Source: Ananas comosus (Eukaryota > Streptophyta > Magnoliopsida > Poales > Bromeliaceae). From it: DNA of 64,000 nucleotides. The notes under the pieces are model-generated. The model saw only the letters and a list, made by a program, of their open reading frames with translations, was not told the origin of the DNA and ran no database searches. The translations under genes were made by a program, and so were the position numbers. This document shows positions 28,454 to 39,200 of the stretch, piece after piece (the stretch's first letter is position 1; each line of letters opens with the position of its first letter). The stretch is from contig NC_033626.1 of NCBI RefSeq assembly GCF_001540865.1, positions 14,327,422 to 14,391,421 on the forward strand, read 5' to 3'.

Positions 28454-29557
28454 TCATTTCGCGTTCCGGCGCCCTTCATCCTTCCCCAACTCGGGTCTCA
28501 CCACCTCTCCGGAATTCTCCGGGGACTTCCTATTGCCCTGCCGATCCCAATTTTCCCTATTTCCCGACCCAGCCGGCAGCAAAGGCGGAGGAACTCCACC
28601 CTTACCACTGATGTCGGCAATGCCGGAGACCCTGCCTGCCACGACCGGAGCCATCTTCCGGTCGATGAATTTCGCATGTAGCTCCTCTAGGGATTGTCTC
28701 AGTGACCCGTGCTCCACCTGCAGCACCTCCAGCTGCCGCTTCACTGCCTCCGGAGCGTCGGATGGTGCAGTGTCAGCCTCAGAAGCCCTCTTCTTCTCCT
28801 TCTCCTTCTCCTTCTCCTTGCCTCTGTCCATCGCGTGCTCAATCGAGATCTTGTTCAGGACGAGGAGCGGGAGCTTGCTCAGCGACGTCCCTGTCATGGG
28901 AGCCCTCCTGCCGTCATCCGTGAGCACCGATCGGAGCTCGGGAGGCACCCTCACCCCCCACTGTAATTTCAATGCAGTCTCCCTCCGCAGCGGGAGGACG
29001 CTTCTCGCGATAACCTCCATTCCAGAAAACAGTCCGCCGATCCAGCCAATACCGCTGCGCCGATCGTTGGCCGGAAACTCACCGATTGCCTTCTTACCGG
29101 AATTGGAACTGAACCCGTTCTCAAGTGGCTGGTAGTCGACGATCGGCAGCTTGCCTGCTCCCTCACCGTTCGTAGTCGCCCCGAGGGCAACGGGGGAGGA
29201 GCTGGACCGAAAGGACTTCGTGATGGCGAAGTCGCCGAACCGGGGCTTGAAGAGGACGGAGAAGCTGGGGCCGGCGCCGCCGCGGCCGAGGGGGCTGAAC
29301 TCGGCGGTCATGGCCATGGGAGCGGCGGCGGAGGGCCTGGTCTTGAGGACGAGGGAGAAGGGTCTCCAGGGATCGGTGGGGCGGTACGAGACGCGGAGGG
29401 AGGGGCCGAAGTCGAAGGCGGTGGCGAGGTCGACGCGCAGCTCCCCGGTGTCGCCGACGGCCAAGCCGGAGACTAAGGGGAGGCCGAGGACGCTGATGGG
29501 GACCTTGGTGCGCACCAGAGGGTTCTTCTCCTCTCGGAATTTGATCGACGCCTTCAT
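28454..29557 (-). CDS. Conserved plant protein of unknown function
   Basis: Single-exon minus-strand gene of 367 aa when started at the Met of MKASIKFREEKNPLVRTKVP; an upstream in-frame Met (29611) would add an Arg/Glu-rich 18 residues that look like translated leader repeat. Residues 1-130 are rich in alternating hydrophobic/polar strands (ISVLGLPLVSGL, SYRPTDPWRPFSLVLKT, FSVLFKPRFGDFAITKS), suggestive of a beta-sheet or beta-barrel domain. A Lys-Glu repeat encoded by a CTCCTT array follows at about 248-258, then a short coiled-coil (AVKRQLEVLQVEHGSLRQSL) and a Pro/Gly-rich basic tail. I recall similar N-termini in other plants annotated as uncharacterised, and cannot give a function. No transmembrane helix or signal peptide is seen. 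Confidence 0.85.
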   Translation of the reverse strand: MKASIKFREEKNPLVRTKVPISVLGLPLVSGLAVGDTGELRVDLATAFDFGPSLRVSYRPTDPWRPFSLVLKTRPSAAAPMAMTAEFSPLGRGGAGPSFSVLFKPRFGDFAITKSFRSSSSPVALGATTNGEGAGKLPIVDYQPLENGFSSNSGKKAIGEFPANDRRSGIGWIGGLFSGMEVIARSVLPLRRETALKLQWGVRVPPELRSVLTDDGRRAPMTGTSLSKLPLLVLNKISIEHAMDRGKEKEKEKEKKRASEADTAPSDAPEAVKRQLEVLQVEHGSLRQSLEELHAKFIDRKMAPVVAGRVSGIADISGKGGVPPPLLPAGSGNRENWDRQGNRKSPENSGEVVRPELGKDEGRRNAK

Positions 29558-30506
29558 GGCTCGCGCGCTTCCTCCCTCTCTTTCTCTCTCTCTCTCTGTA
29601 TTTTCCCCCATAGGGTTTCGCTCCCCCGGCCTCTGAGTTCGAAGACCCTAGGCAGGTGGAAGAAGACACGGGAGTACGGAATTTTGAGAGGGAGCTTGAA
29701 TTCCAACTAGGGTTAGGGTTTCACACAATTTTTTGGTGGAGGGAGACGGTGATTTTCGCGCGGTACGCTGTACGTTTGGAATTATTACTAGGATAGATTC
29801 GGAGGAGAGAGACGACGCGGAACTATATAGGGGACGTATCAGCCGGACCCTTTGATCTTTAAAGAAAATTTAGAATGCATAAATATCCAGTTATCCAATC
29901 AAATTATTATTTACAGATTTATTTATTCATTCTATCATAATTATTAAAAAAATATTTTCATTATATTTTTTTATTTAAAAAAATGGATATAATTGATTAT
30001 TAATAGATGATGATATATTGTAACTGATATATTATATACTAGAATCTTTTTATTTTTCAACAAAATTACCATGAGATCTGGTTTTATACCAAGGCATGTT
30101 CTGGGCCTGGCCCTGTCTAGGTTAGGCTTAATATTCGGCTCAGGAGAGCTCAGCCTTTCTAAACCTATTTGAGCCGAACCCGATCCAAAATAGCTGTTTC
30201 TTGGGCCCAATCAACCAAATATGGTAACGCTGAGCTTGTTTGATTTTTCTCGGACCTTTTATTTGATATATCCTGGTGAACTAGGCCGGGCTTAATCAAC
30301 CGTAAAAAAAAAATCAATGCATGGCCGTGCTAGTTGAGCCTAATATCTTTGGGCCTGATATAATTACTATACTTTAATACGTTTTACATCGTTCTTGATT
30401 TTTTTTTTTTTTTTGGAGATTAATTGACTCGAAGTATGAGTAAACTCGAGTGGTTTAATAAACAAGCCACCCCACTCCGTCGTCCATTACTGGAGATAGA
30501 ATTATA
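29558..30506. other. Promoter of unknown-function gene, then AT-rich repeat-like DNA
   Basis: 29560-29850 is the upstream region and leader of the minus-strand gene, with a CT/GA-rich leader. 30060-30370 has phrases such as GGCTCAGGAGAGCTCAGC and GAGCCGAACCCGATCC that look like a decayed dispersed repeat. No gene is seen. Confidence 0.45.
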
Positions 30507-30650
30507 AAGCTAGAGATGTGAAACAATATTTATATTTTTGAACTCGGAACCTCGGATACTGACGCTCAATCTCTTAGTATAAACAATTAGACTTCGAATT
30601 TGAGACCTCGAATACTGACAATAAAGTTATTAGTATGATGCGCTAGTTAC
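30507..30650 (-). mobile_element. Two degenerate SINE fragments in tandem
   Basis: Two stretches match the B-box region of the local SINE family in reverse orientation: AACTCGGAACCTCGGATACTGA near 30540 and AATTAGACTTCGAATTTGAG plus ACCTCGAATACTGA near 30586-30620. Both lack the 3' palindrome and A-tail. Confidence 0.45.
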
Positions 30651-31289
30651 AGTTGGTACCATCTCAATCCTTAATGTTAGCCATTTGTTTTGATTCATCC
30701 TTGCCAGCGCAGATTGATCTGGATCCAGAATTAAAAATGTTTTAATTGAGTTTCTGACGTTTCCTGCTCGATTATAATTTCTTTCTTTAATAATTTTCTA
30801 ATATGAGTATGTGACGAGACAAAATATCCGTACTAAGTGGCCATCTAGGTGCCGCAATTGAACTTTTGAAATCTTCGTTAGTGGGATTTGTCGCTTTTGT
30901 GCGCGACATACATCATGCATGGTGGGTTTGCCTTTTGTTGTCCGGAGTGAGTGGCTTACAGCCATGCACTCCACTAGTCCGACGCAGCGAGTCTTCAAAT
31001 TCTCTTGCAGTACTGCTGCTGTTGGACCCAAACGTAGAAAAGGCAACGATTAACAAAAAAGTTGGTGGCCTCGCTGGGCCACCTCCATTAGCAGGCCTAT
31101 GTCTTAGTCTACAAAATTCTGTCACCCACTGAGACTTAGATTTCACCATCCTTATCCGTTCCGGTTATAGTGTTGAACTACTACACTATAAATAGAATAG
31201 TATATATTACGCATAGTAAATTTTACATATAATAAATTTATAGTAGATATTATTTTATTATTATTTCGCTTGTTATAATCTATTGTTTC
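30651..31289. other. No gene recognised
   Basis: Both strands of 30800-31150 carry short open frames of about 80-90 codons over the same bases, with no recognisable protein. The rest is AT-rich. Confidence 0.45.
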
Positions 31290-32150
31290 TAGGGCTGTCA
31301 AATGAGCGAGCCGGCTCGCGTTCGGCTCGATATTTAGCCCGCTCGAGCTCAACTCAAAATTATAGTATTACTCGGCTGGCTCGAATTAGACTCGAAATAC
31401 GAATTTAGTTAAAATTTGGCTAATATTGCTCGCCCATCAAAACAAACCCAATAGGTAAACAAAATGACAAAATTTTACTAAATTTACACATTCTCTCTCT
31501 TTCTTTTAGAACTCTAAATCTCTAATCTCTTTCTCTCTCTTTTTTTTCTCTGTCTCTCAGCCCAAGAGACTAGGTAAAAGCCCACGAGTTACCAAATAAC
31601 AGCACGTGCCTGCCGTTGTCTATCTTGCCATTAGTTGTGTACTTGGAAAAATATACATAATATTTTTTAGGTAAAACATTATTGTTTACACAAAATTTTG
31701 ATTTTAGTTATATATGATTGGATAGTTTAATTCAATAATTGGTTGTATAATTTTTTTTTGACCGCATAAATAAGAAAAGAATAATATGAAAGGCAAAAGA
31801 GAAGATATGCGAGGCGGAAAATGTTAGATATTTAATTCATAAGTTATTTTCTTTCGTATTATAATACCGTATTTTATATAATTATTTTGTATTTTGAACT
31901 ATTAGATATATTTTTGTATCAAATTATAAACAAATGTTTTATACAGAATAAACTATTGATCGTACAATATTGAGAATTTCAAACCGCTTATTTAGGACTT
32001 GAGCTCGCTCGAATCGAAATTAAGCTCGCTCGAGTTCGAATCGAATTAATTTTAAGTCAAACTTAAATCTAAATTTAGACTCGCAATTAATTTCAAGTCG
32101 AATTTGAGCCGAGATCAGCTCATTTGAGCTCAGCTTGTTTCCGTGGGAAA
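31290..32150. repeat. Decayed dispersed repeat with GAGCTCG-rich arms
   Basis: The left edge reads AGGGCTGTCAAATGAGCGAGC and the right edge has repeated GAGCTCGCTCGA and ends near AGCTCATTTGAGCTCAGC. The two arms share TCAAATGAGC in inverted orientation and flank AT-rich DNA. The phrase is familiar from many plant dispersed repeats; I cannot assign a superfamily. Confidence 0.4.
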
Positions 32151-32342
32151 TTCGAGTTAAGTTAGGCAAATTATTAATTGCGTAATGATGCCGTGTCAAA
32201 CCAGCTCAGCGAGACGTGAAAGAGAGGCGTCCAGTTAATTCAGTCACTATTTGAGTTAGGTAAACAACATCAGCAACGTTCTGGATTGTTCTACTACTTT
32301 CTAAACAGTACAATGAATCTGTTTAAAGTCGAAGATTACGGT

Positions 32343-32511
32343 ACCGACCGTCTCTAGAGCAAGTAACAAAGAGTTTGATGGTTGGTACTCGAGACCTAAG
32401 TTCGAATCAGAATTGATTCACATTTTCAGTTAAATTTATTTCTAAAAAAGCGGGATAGCGTGCTATCTATCTCTCTCAAAAAAAAAAAAAAAGAAAAAAG
32501 AAAAAAAAGAA
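32343..32511 (+). mobile_element. tRNA-derived SINE copy
   Basis: Begins ACCGACCGTCTCTAGAGCAAG, with a B-box AAGTTCGAATC and the 3' palindrome (here GATAGCGTGCTATC), then a long A-rich tail. A 15-bp duplication with one mismatch flanks it (32328-32342 and 32512-32526, core GAAGATTACGGT). The central inverted repeat is partly deleted. Confidence 0.9.
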
Positions 32512-32526
32512 GTAGAAGATTACGGT

Positions 32527-33092
32527 GGGAGTGGTAGTAACAGTTTTCGTTATTGTCGCAACAGGTATTCTTTTGAATCTAATTAATTATGTTAAAGAAA
32601 AAAAAAATCAGATATGAGATAATGAGATAAATTCAAGTCGCATGGATAAAGAAATCTTTCATAATAGATTAAGATTATAATTGCTAAACGTCATACAAAA
32701 TTATCCGCATAAATTGTTCAAATACTATCGGATATATATTCAAATGGTGTTGCTCACGTAAATCATTCAGATACTATCATGTATATATGTCGTTCATTTT
32801 ACTCATCTATAATATTTCGAAAATATCAAATATTTTTTTATTTGCAATAACAAATTTGTTATAACCTAATCCATTTGGATTAGGAATTTCTAAGTGACTG
32901 TATATTATTGTTAATGGAATATTCAGAATTTCCATGAGTATATCAAAATGGCAAAACCTTCTATAACCCCGGCCATATGGTATTATCAAATTTCTACTCT
33001 TTGAGGTTTGTGATGATTTCATAATTTTAACAACACCTCTTATAATATTTTATTTTTAGTTAAATAATAGTAATTTGAATATTTTATATGAA
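32527..33092. other. AT-rich intergenic, nothing recognised
   Basis: No gene, no clear element ends. Confidence 0.5.
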
Positions 33093-33854
33093 AAATATTA
33101 AGGGTTTTTAAAATATATAAACTGTGAGATTCTCCCAAAAAAGCTATTGTGACTAGTACGTATCAACAAGGTTTAATTAATTACACTCTATTGCACTGTA
33201 ATTTTATTTTATTTTTTTACATTATTGTTGATATATCTATTTATTTCAGACAAAATTTAACAATTTTATTACAATACAATAGTTAAGTAGTAGAAAAATA
33301 TAAAATAAATTTTCATGATAGACTCCTTGAAAGCCTCTATTAATTTTTATTAATTATTTTATTTTATATATTTTATTATTATTCATGTCATAGTAAGTTA
33401 AATATATATTTTTTCTGCCTTTTTAACGAGTTTTTTTTTAATAAATTTTATATAAAATTACAGACTTATTATTTATTGTGTAGGGACTAAAAAGAAAAGA
33501 TAGTTGGATGGTATCTTTGAATAAAATAGTACAATATTATAGAAAGCTAAAAAAATATGTAACTATAGTGCAATACACGGCATATTTATTTCTCGATAAA
33601 ATAGATACAAATACATTAATATACACTTTAATTTCTCAAAAAAAAATATACACTTTATATAAGAGGATGTACATCTTATATCTTTTTATTTTAAAAAATC
33701 TGTAGATTATACATACATGCACAAAAATATTGCTCTAAACTAATACAGATTGAATTGAATGAAACTATAGATAGTGTATTATCTTTTCTCACAGAAAAAA
33801 GAAAAATAATAAGAATAATTTAAAAATAAAAAACAGATTGCGTATTGAATTAAA

Positions 33855-33885
<31 letters not shown>

Positions 33886-34933
33886 CATATATTAATACGA
33901 GCAATCAAGATTGCGTATTGAATTAAATATTATTATCATTATCATTATTATTCATACATTAATATGAGCCCTTTTCATAATAAAAATATGAAGGATTTTT
34001 TAAATATATGAACTGTGAGATTCTCAAAAAAAAAAAAAAGAAAAAAAGAAAAAAGCTATTTGAGACCAGTATCAATAAGGCTTAGGCTTAGTTTGGTATT
34101 GAGGTCTATCTAACGCTATTCAATAAAATGAAGTTGTGAAACAAGCATATAGGGATATGCTTCTGCGTTCTCCAGTGGGATCGCAGAAAATATAGCGTAA
34201 CCGACTCATCGCGATATGCGCAATATTTCGTACGGAGCACGTAACGCAATCTCCCCGCAATCCCAAACGAAGCCTTAATTAATTATTTAATTACACTCTA
34301 TTGCACTGTAACTTTATTTTATTTTTTTAATATTATTGTTGATATATTAACAATTTTATTATAATACACTAGTAGAAAAATATAAAATAAATTTTCATAG
34401 TAGACTCATTGAAAGCCTCTATTAATTTTTATTAATTATTTTAATTATTTTTATTTTATATATTTTTATTATCATTCATGTCATACAGTCATAATAAGTT
34501 AAATATATGTTCTGCCTTTTTAACGAGTATTTTTTAATAAATTTTATATAAAATTACGGACTTATTATTTATAGTGTAGGGATTAAAAAGAAAAGATAGT
34601 TGAATGGTATCTTTTAATAAGAATAGTACAATATCATAGAAAGCTAAAAAAAAATGTAACTATAGTATAATATACCGCATATTTATTTCTCTATAAAATA
34701 GATGCAAATACATTAGAGGAAACTAATATACACTTTATATACGAGGATGTACATCTTATATCTTTTTATTTTAAAATCTGTAGATTATATATACATGCAC
34801 AAATAATATTGCTCCAAACTAAAACAGATTGAATTGAATGAAACTATAGATAGTATATTATGTTTTCTCAAAAAAAAAATATAAATAATAAAAATAATTT
34901 TTAAAAAAAAAACAGATCGCGTATTGAATTAAA

Positions 34934-34966
<33 letters not shown>

Positions 34967-34993
34967 TCATTCATACATTAATACGAGTCCTTT
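33093..34993. repeat. Tandem duplication of about 0.9 kb
   Basis: Copy A (about 33093-33978) and copy B (about 33979-34993) align along their length. Shared anchors include GAACTGTGAGATTCTC, TACACTCTATTGCACTGTAA, CATTGAAAGCCTCTATTAAT or its CCTTGAAAG variant, AGAGGATGTACATCTTATAT or its CGAGG variant, and GCGTATTGAATTAAATATTA. Copy B is longer mainly because of the MITE at 34085-34274. Copy A carries an extra internal duplication of the terminal ATTATC/CATTAT repeat block (33837-33968). Strongly AT-rich, no coding potential. Confidence 0.88.
34085..34274. mobile_element. Tourist-like MITE (190 bp) inside duplicate B
   Basis: Terminal inverted repeats GGCTTAGTTTGGTATTGAGG and CCGCAATCCCAAACGAAGCC (reverse complement GGCTTCGTTTGGGATTGCGG). 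TTA lies on both sides (34082-34084 and 34275-34277). The matching place in copy A (about 33170-33175) has a single TTA and no insertion. Confidence 0.85.
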
Positions 34994-35533
34994 TCAAATC
35001 AGCTGTTGCGGTCAACCAAGTGGGCCCGGTCTCACGGAGTTCCCGCTTCGCACGCGAACCCGATTCACGTAAAGCTGGCTCGGAGTTCACACCACACAAT
35101 TGTATTTGCCCTTCACGGGCTGGGCTGGACTCAACCGCGCCCAGCTGGTGCGGCTCACACACGTGGCGGATGCTGACCCAACAAACTCGGATCTGGGTAA
35201 CCGCTTTTCCTGCTGGTTCGCTCTCGCCTGCCACGTGGCAATATCCTTTTCCCTCGGAAGCGAACGTTTCTCTCTCCAAGGAACTCCGAACTCCAACATG
35301 ATTTTACTCCTCGCCAATAAATACCCCAACACCCCCTCGCCCCCTGCTTAACAAACTATAAGCCCTCGCGAAAATCTCGTTCCGCTTCGTCGAGGAAACC
35401 CTAGGAGGAGGAAGAAGAAGAAGAAGAAGAGGGAGAGGAGGAGAGGTGTAGGCTGTGAGGAAAACGGATTGTGAAGGAGGAGGAGGAGGAAAAGGAGGAG
35501 AGAGAGACGAAGAGCCCCTCGCTCCCCCTGTAA
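34994..35533 (+). promoter_or_regulatory. Promoter and leader start of the NPF7-type gene
   Basis: GC content rises abruptly after the AT-rich duplication. A perfect palindromic G-box TGCCACGTGGCA is at about 35229-35240, and another ACACGTGGC lies near 35159. An AATAAATA sequence is at about 35317. These fit a regulated promoter; bZIP/bHLH binding is inference. Confidence 0.5.
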
Positions 35534-36154
35534 ATGTCTAAAGGGTTTGGGGAGGATCGAAGTGGTCGGTCGGTGGCGCACGAGGTGACGCCGACTTCGT
35601 TCCTTACGGCTCTCTCCGCTCCCTCGCCGGAAATCCGCGGCGGCGACGACGCTCGTGATCGATCCGGAGGGTTCATCAAAGAAGGTAATTGGAATTGATG
35701 TGAATATATCTTGTACGATCGTAAACTCGGAATCTCAACGATGGTTGTGCGAGCAAAGATGATGCATACGTGCATGCAGAGATGATGCATATTTGATGAT
35801 AATAGGATGCAGCTTTGTCTCTTTTTGATTCACAAAATAAGTTTTTTATTGCTCCGATAAATTAATTTATGGATGCAGGTGATTTTTTTTTTTTTTTTTT
35901 TTGGGTTAATGATGATCGATGGTGAGAATAATCCGGAGTCGGGTTTTACTGCAATATCTACTACTTGATGAACATACATATGTGCCGTTCTTACAGTTTT
36001 GAACTAAATCATAGATGGTTGTGCAAGGGAACATACGATTACTCGCAGTAGGATATGCAAATAAGCTTTTGAAATCTACCTGTGCCTGTGAAGAACTTGT
36101 TTGATTAGATTTTTCTTTTTATCTGACCGACAAGTGTTTTGTCTGTCAGGGTAA
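35534..36154 (+). CDS. Candidate spliced uORF in the NPF7-type leader
   Basis: An ATG at 35534 opens a frame of 50 codons that runs without stop to a good donor (GAAG then GTAATT at 35685). Joining to the best acceptor before the main start (GTCTGTCAG, exon from 36150) completes a Gly codon and gives an immediate TAA. The peptide would be about 51 aa, Ser/Gly/Asp-rich, with no recognised motif. It would end 78 nt before the main ATG. It may control translation of the transporter; alternatively the first exon is simply untranslated and open by its high GC content. Confidence 0.4.
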
Positions 36155-36232
36155 TCTTCTGGGCTAGTCGACCTGATAAATCAGGGAATATTGTTCAAAC
36201 ACTTGCTTGTCAGAAGAAGGTGAACAGGAACA

Positions 36233-39200
36233 ATGGCAAGGAAGGTTAGTAAATATAACTTTACTTACAAATATGTTATTGCTATATTCATTACTACTAT
36301 CATCAATGATCCAATACTTGTTGTACTCATTACTATGACTCTGTAGAAGTAAGCGATATTATATAGTTTAATATTTGCTATAACAAACATCAACCTGCTG
36401 ATGGGATTTTGATGCCTTGAAAGTGGTAATAACAATCACTCTGGATTTTAATTTGATCCGGATTTGTAGTCTTTTTCTCAGCAGATTAGGATTAATTTAT
36501 TTATTAGATTAGAAAAGATTTTATTATTCGAATAATTTGTAGATTAGGAATATCTTTGATTTATCGTTTCCACGTTTGGTTTTCTTGTCATACTAAAGCT
36601 ATTACATAAATTTTAGGGCTATAAATAAGAGACTTTTCTTTTTCATATTAAATGGTCAATTTAATTGAGTTTTTCATAATAGCTTCTAGCGTAGGCTAAA
36701 TTAGAAGCGGAGGTTCTTCCTTTTTTCCTGACAGCGTGGAGATGTCCGATAAAGACATTAAGTCTATCAATGGGTGTCAGAGCGATTTTAGAGGTGGTGG
36801 ATCTTTTCAAGTTGCTGTCTATCTATGAAAACAGGCCATTTCTGTACATTATAGATTTGTTACCTGTATGTACCTTTTGACATACAGGAGTTTTAAGATG
36901 GATTGGAACTGTCGTCTCTGTAAATGTGGCCTTTCTTGTTTGTTAGATATTACTTTCAGGTGTTTGAGAAGGTTAAAAAACCTTCATTTCATGTGATAAT
37001 GGATTGGAAGTATTGTCTCTATCGATGTGCCCTTTCATGTTTGTTAGATATTACTTTCAAATGTTTGAGAAACTAAAAACCAAGAAACAAGTTTAGATGG
37101 GAAGCGCCTTCTTAAAATAGTAGAAGTGAAGGTGACCTTTTCCTGTCAATATTATTTTGTGTCTAGCTGAAACTGTTTTTGTCATTTGAGTCATTTGCAT
37201 GAACCAACTTTTGCTGATAATGGAAAATAACAAGTGAGAAGGCACATGTGTTCTTTTATTTTGTTTCTTTTTTTTGAGAGAGAGAAAGGTAGCATGCTAT
37301 CCACTTCGTTTATTTTTTTAAAAAAATTTGAACTTAGCTAGAAATATGAAACAGCTAGGCTTCAAACTTAAAAACTTTGGGTACCAATCATCAAACCCTT
37401 TTACCACCTGTGCTAGGGACCGTCGTTTTTTTTTTTTTTTCACACTCACTTTTCTTTAAAAAAAATCTTACCTTTTTATTCAAGCTCTAAAACTATTACA
37501 TGTCATATTGATAAAGCTTATGAATAATGAAGACTATTGCTGATGTTTACTGCATCACAAACTTATGTTATTTGAAATGTCTTCATAAAGATGAGATGCC
37601 ACTTCTGATTTCTTTTCAGACTTTCTCATGTTTTGTTTTTGTTTATTATCATTATCTCTATGAGATAGGTGGAAGGCAAAGTTGCTGAGAACTCCATCGA
37701 TACAGTGATATCTCCCATAACAGAAGATGAGTCGCTGGATAGAAATGGAAACCCTGTAATCAAAGCAAGAACTGGAGGATGGAACTCTGCTGTCTTATTG
37801 CTAGGTAAACTTTGCTTTTATCTGCATTTTTCGTCCCTTTTATATGAACTCGTTTTTAAGTACATTGAGAACAGTAGTTTCTAGGTCTTAAATTAAATTT
37901 CGTTTCTTTGCCAACAATATTTTCCCTCCCAATTAGGTCAATCCTAATGAAAACCAGAAAGCAATATTGTGATAAAACTCTTTTGGAGTGCTAAATCCTG
38001 GAACTAATAATGCAGGACTGCCTTTTTCATGTTTCTCTATTTATCGGGAGGGTAGAGGAGAATCCATGATTATCATGACGACAAAGTCAAATGTAATCTT
38101 TTTTCACAATAACTGATAGTGATTATTATCACTCTTCTTCCTAATATTGTTGTCTTTAAAGTTTAATCTGTCACTGGTTATTTTGCAAGCGCCTTGCAAC
38201 AATTAGTCTGGAGTGCATATTCATGCAGCTGATTTGGAGTTCAAAGGACTCTTCATGAGGAGATGATGGTTGGATGGCAGAGCACCTTGCTGCATAAGGT
38301 TGACTTGCAGTATGGGAGGTTTTAGTAATAGTTCAGGTTTTTCGCCGAGTTGTTCCTCCAGTTATGTTTAAATTGAATTTATGGGGAACTCATGTTTATT
38401 AATGCGCTTGGTTGCTTAGCCAATTTTACTAATAGTTTCTATTATATCATACCCGCTCATTATTGAGAACATTGTTTATGTTACAGAGATGTCTACTATT
38501 CTTTTCTGTCCTTCTTAAGGTACTGCTCGCTTGCTCTTAGTTTTTCCTTCTGGGTTATTACTGAATCATAATTTGCTTCCGATGCAGTGAACTATGGACT
38601 TGCAACACTTGCATTTTTTGGGGTTGGTGTGAATCTAGTTGTCTTCCTAAGAAGAGTACTTCATCAAGAAACTGCCGTTGCGGCAAATAACATAAGCAAG
38701 TGGACAGGCACCGTATACATATTCTCACTCATTGGAGCATTTCTCAGTGATTCTTACTGGGGACGATACTTAACCTGCACCATTTTCCAGATAATATATG
38801 TTGTGGTACGAATTAGGATGCATCAGAAATCTTTGTCATAACTCGATTGTTTATTTTTCATAATTCTTGACTATTGTTTTCTTATATGATTTGAACAGGG
38901 TTTGGCGACCTTATCTCTTGCTTCTTGGTTTTTATTGGTGAAGCCATCTGGATGTGGTGATGGAAAAGTGCTATGTGATCCACCATCAACAAGCGGAACT
39001 GCGATCTTCTACTTATCAATTTACATGATTGCCTTTGGAAATGGTGGATATCAGCCCTCTATTGCCACATTCGGATCGGACCAGTTTGATGAAATGGATC
39101 CCGCAGAAAGGCACTCGAAGATATCTTTCTTCAGCTATTTCTACTTTGCTCTGAATGCTGGCTCTCTATTTTCCAACACAATCTTGGTATATTTTGAGGA

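Noticed and set aside
29151..29669. 161- and 168-codon ORFs overlapping the unknown-function gene
   Set aside because: Other frames of the same GC-rich coding stretch with Arg/Pro-rich low-complexity translations.
35401..35790. Minus-strand 129-codon ORF in the NPF7-like leader
   Set aside because: Ser-rich translation of GGA/GAA microsatellites, antisense to the leader.
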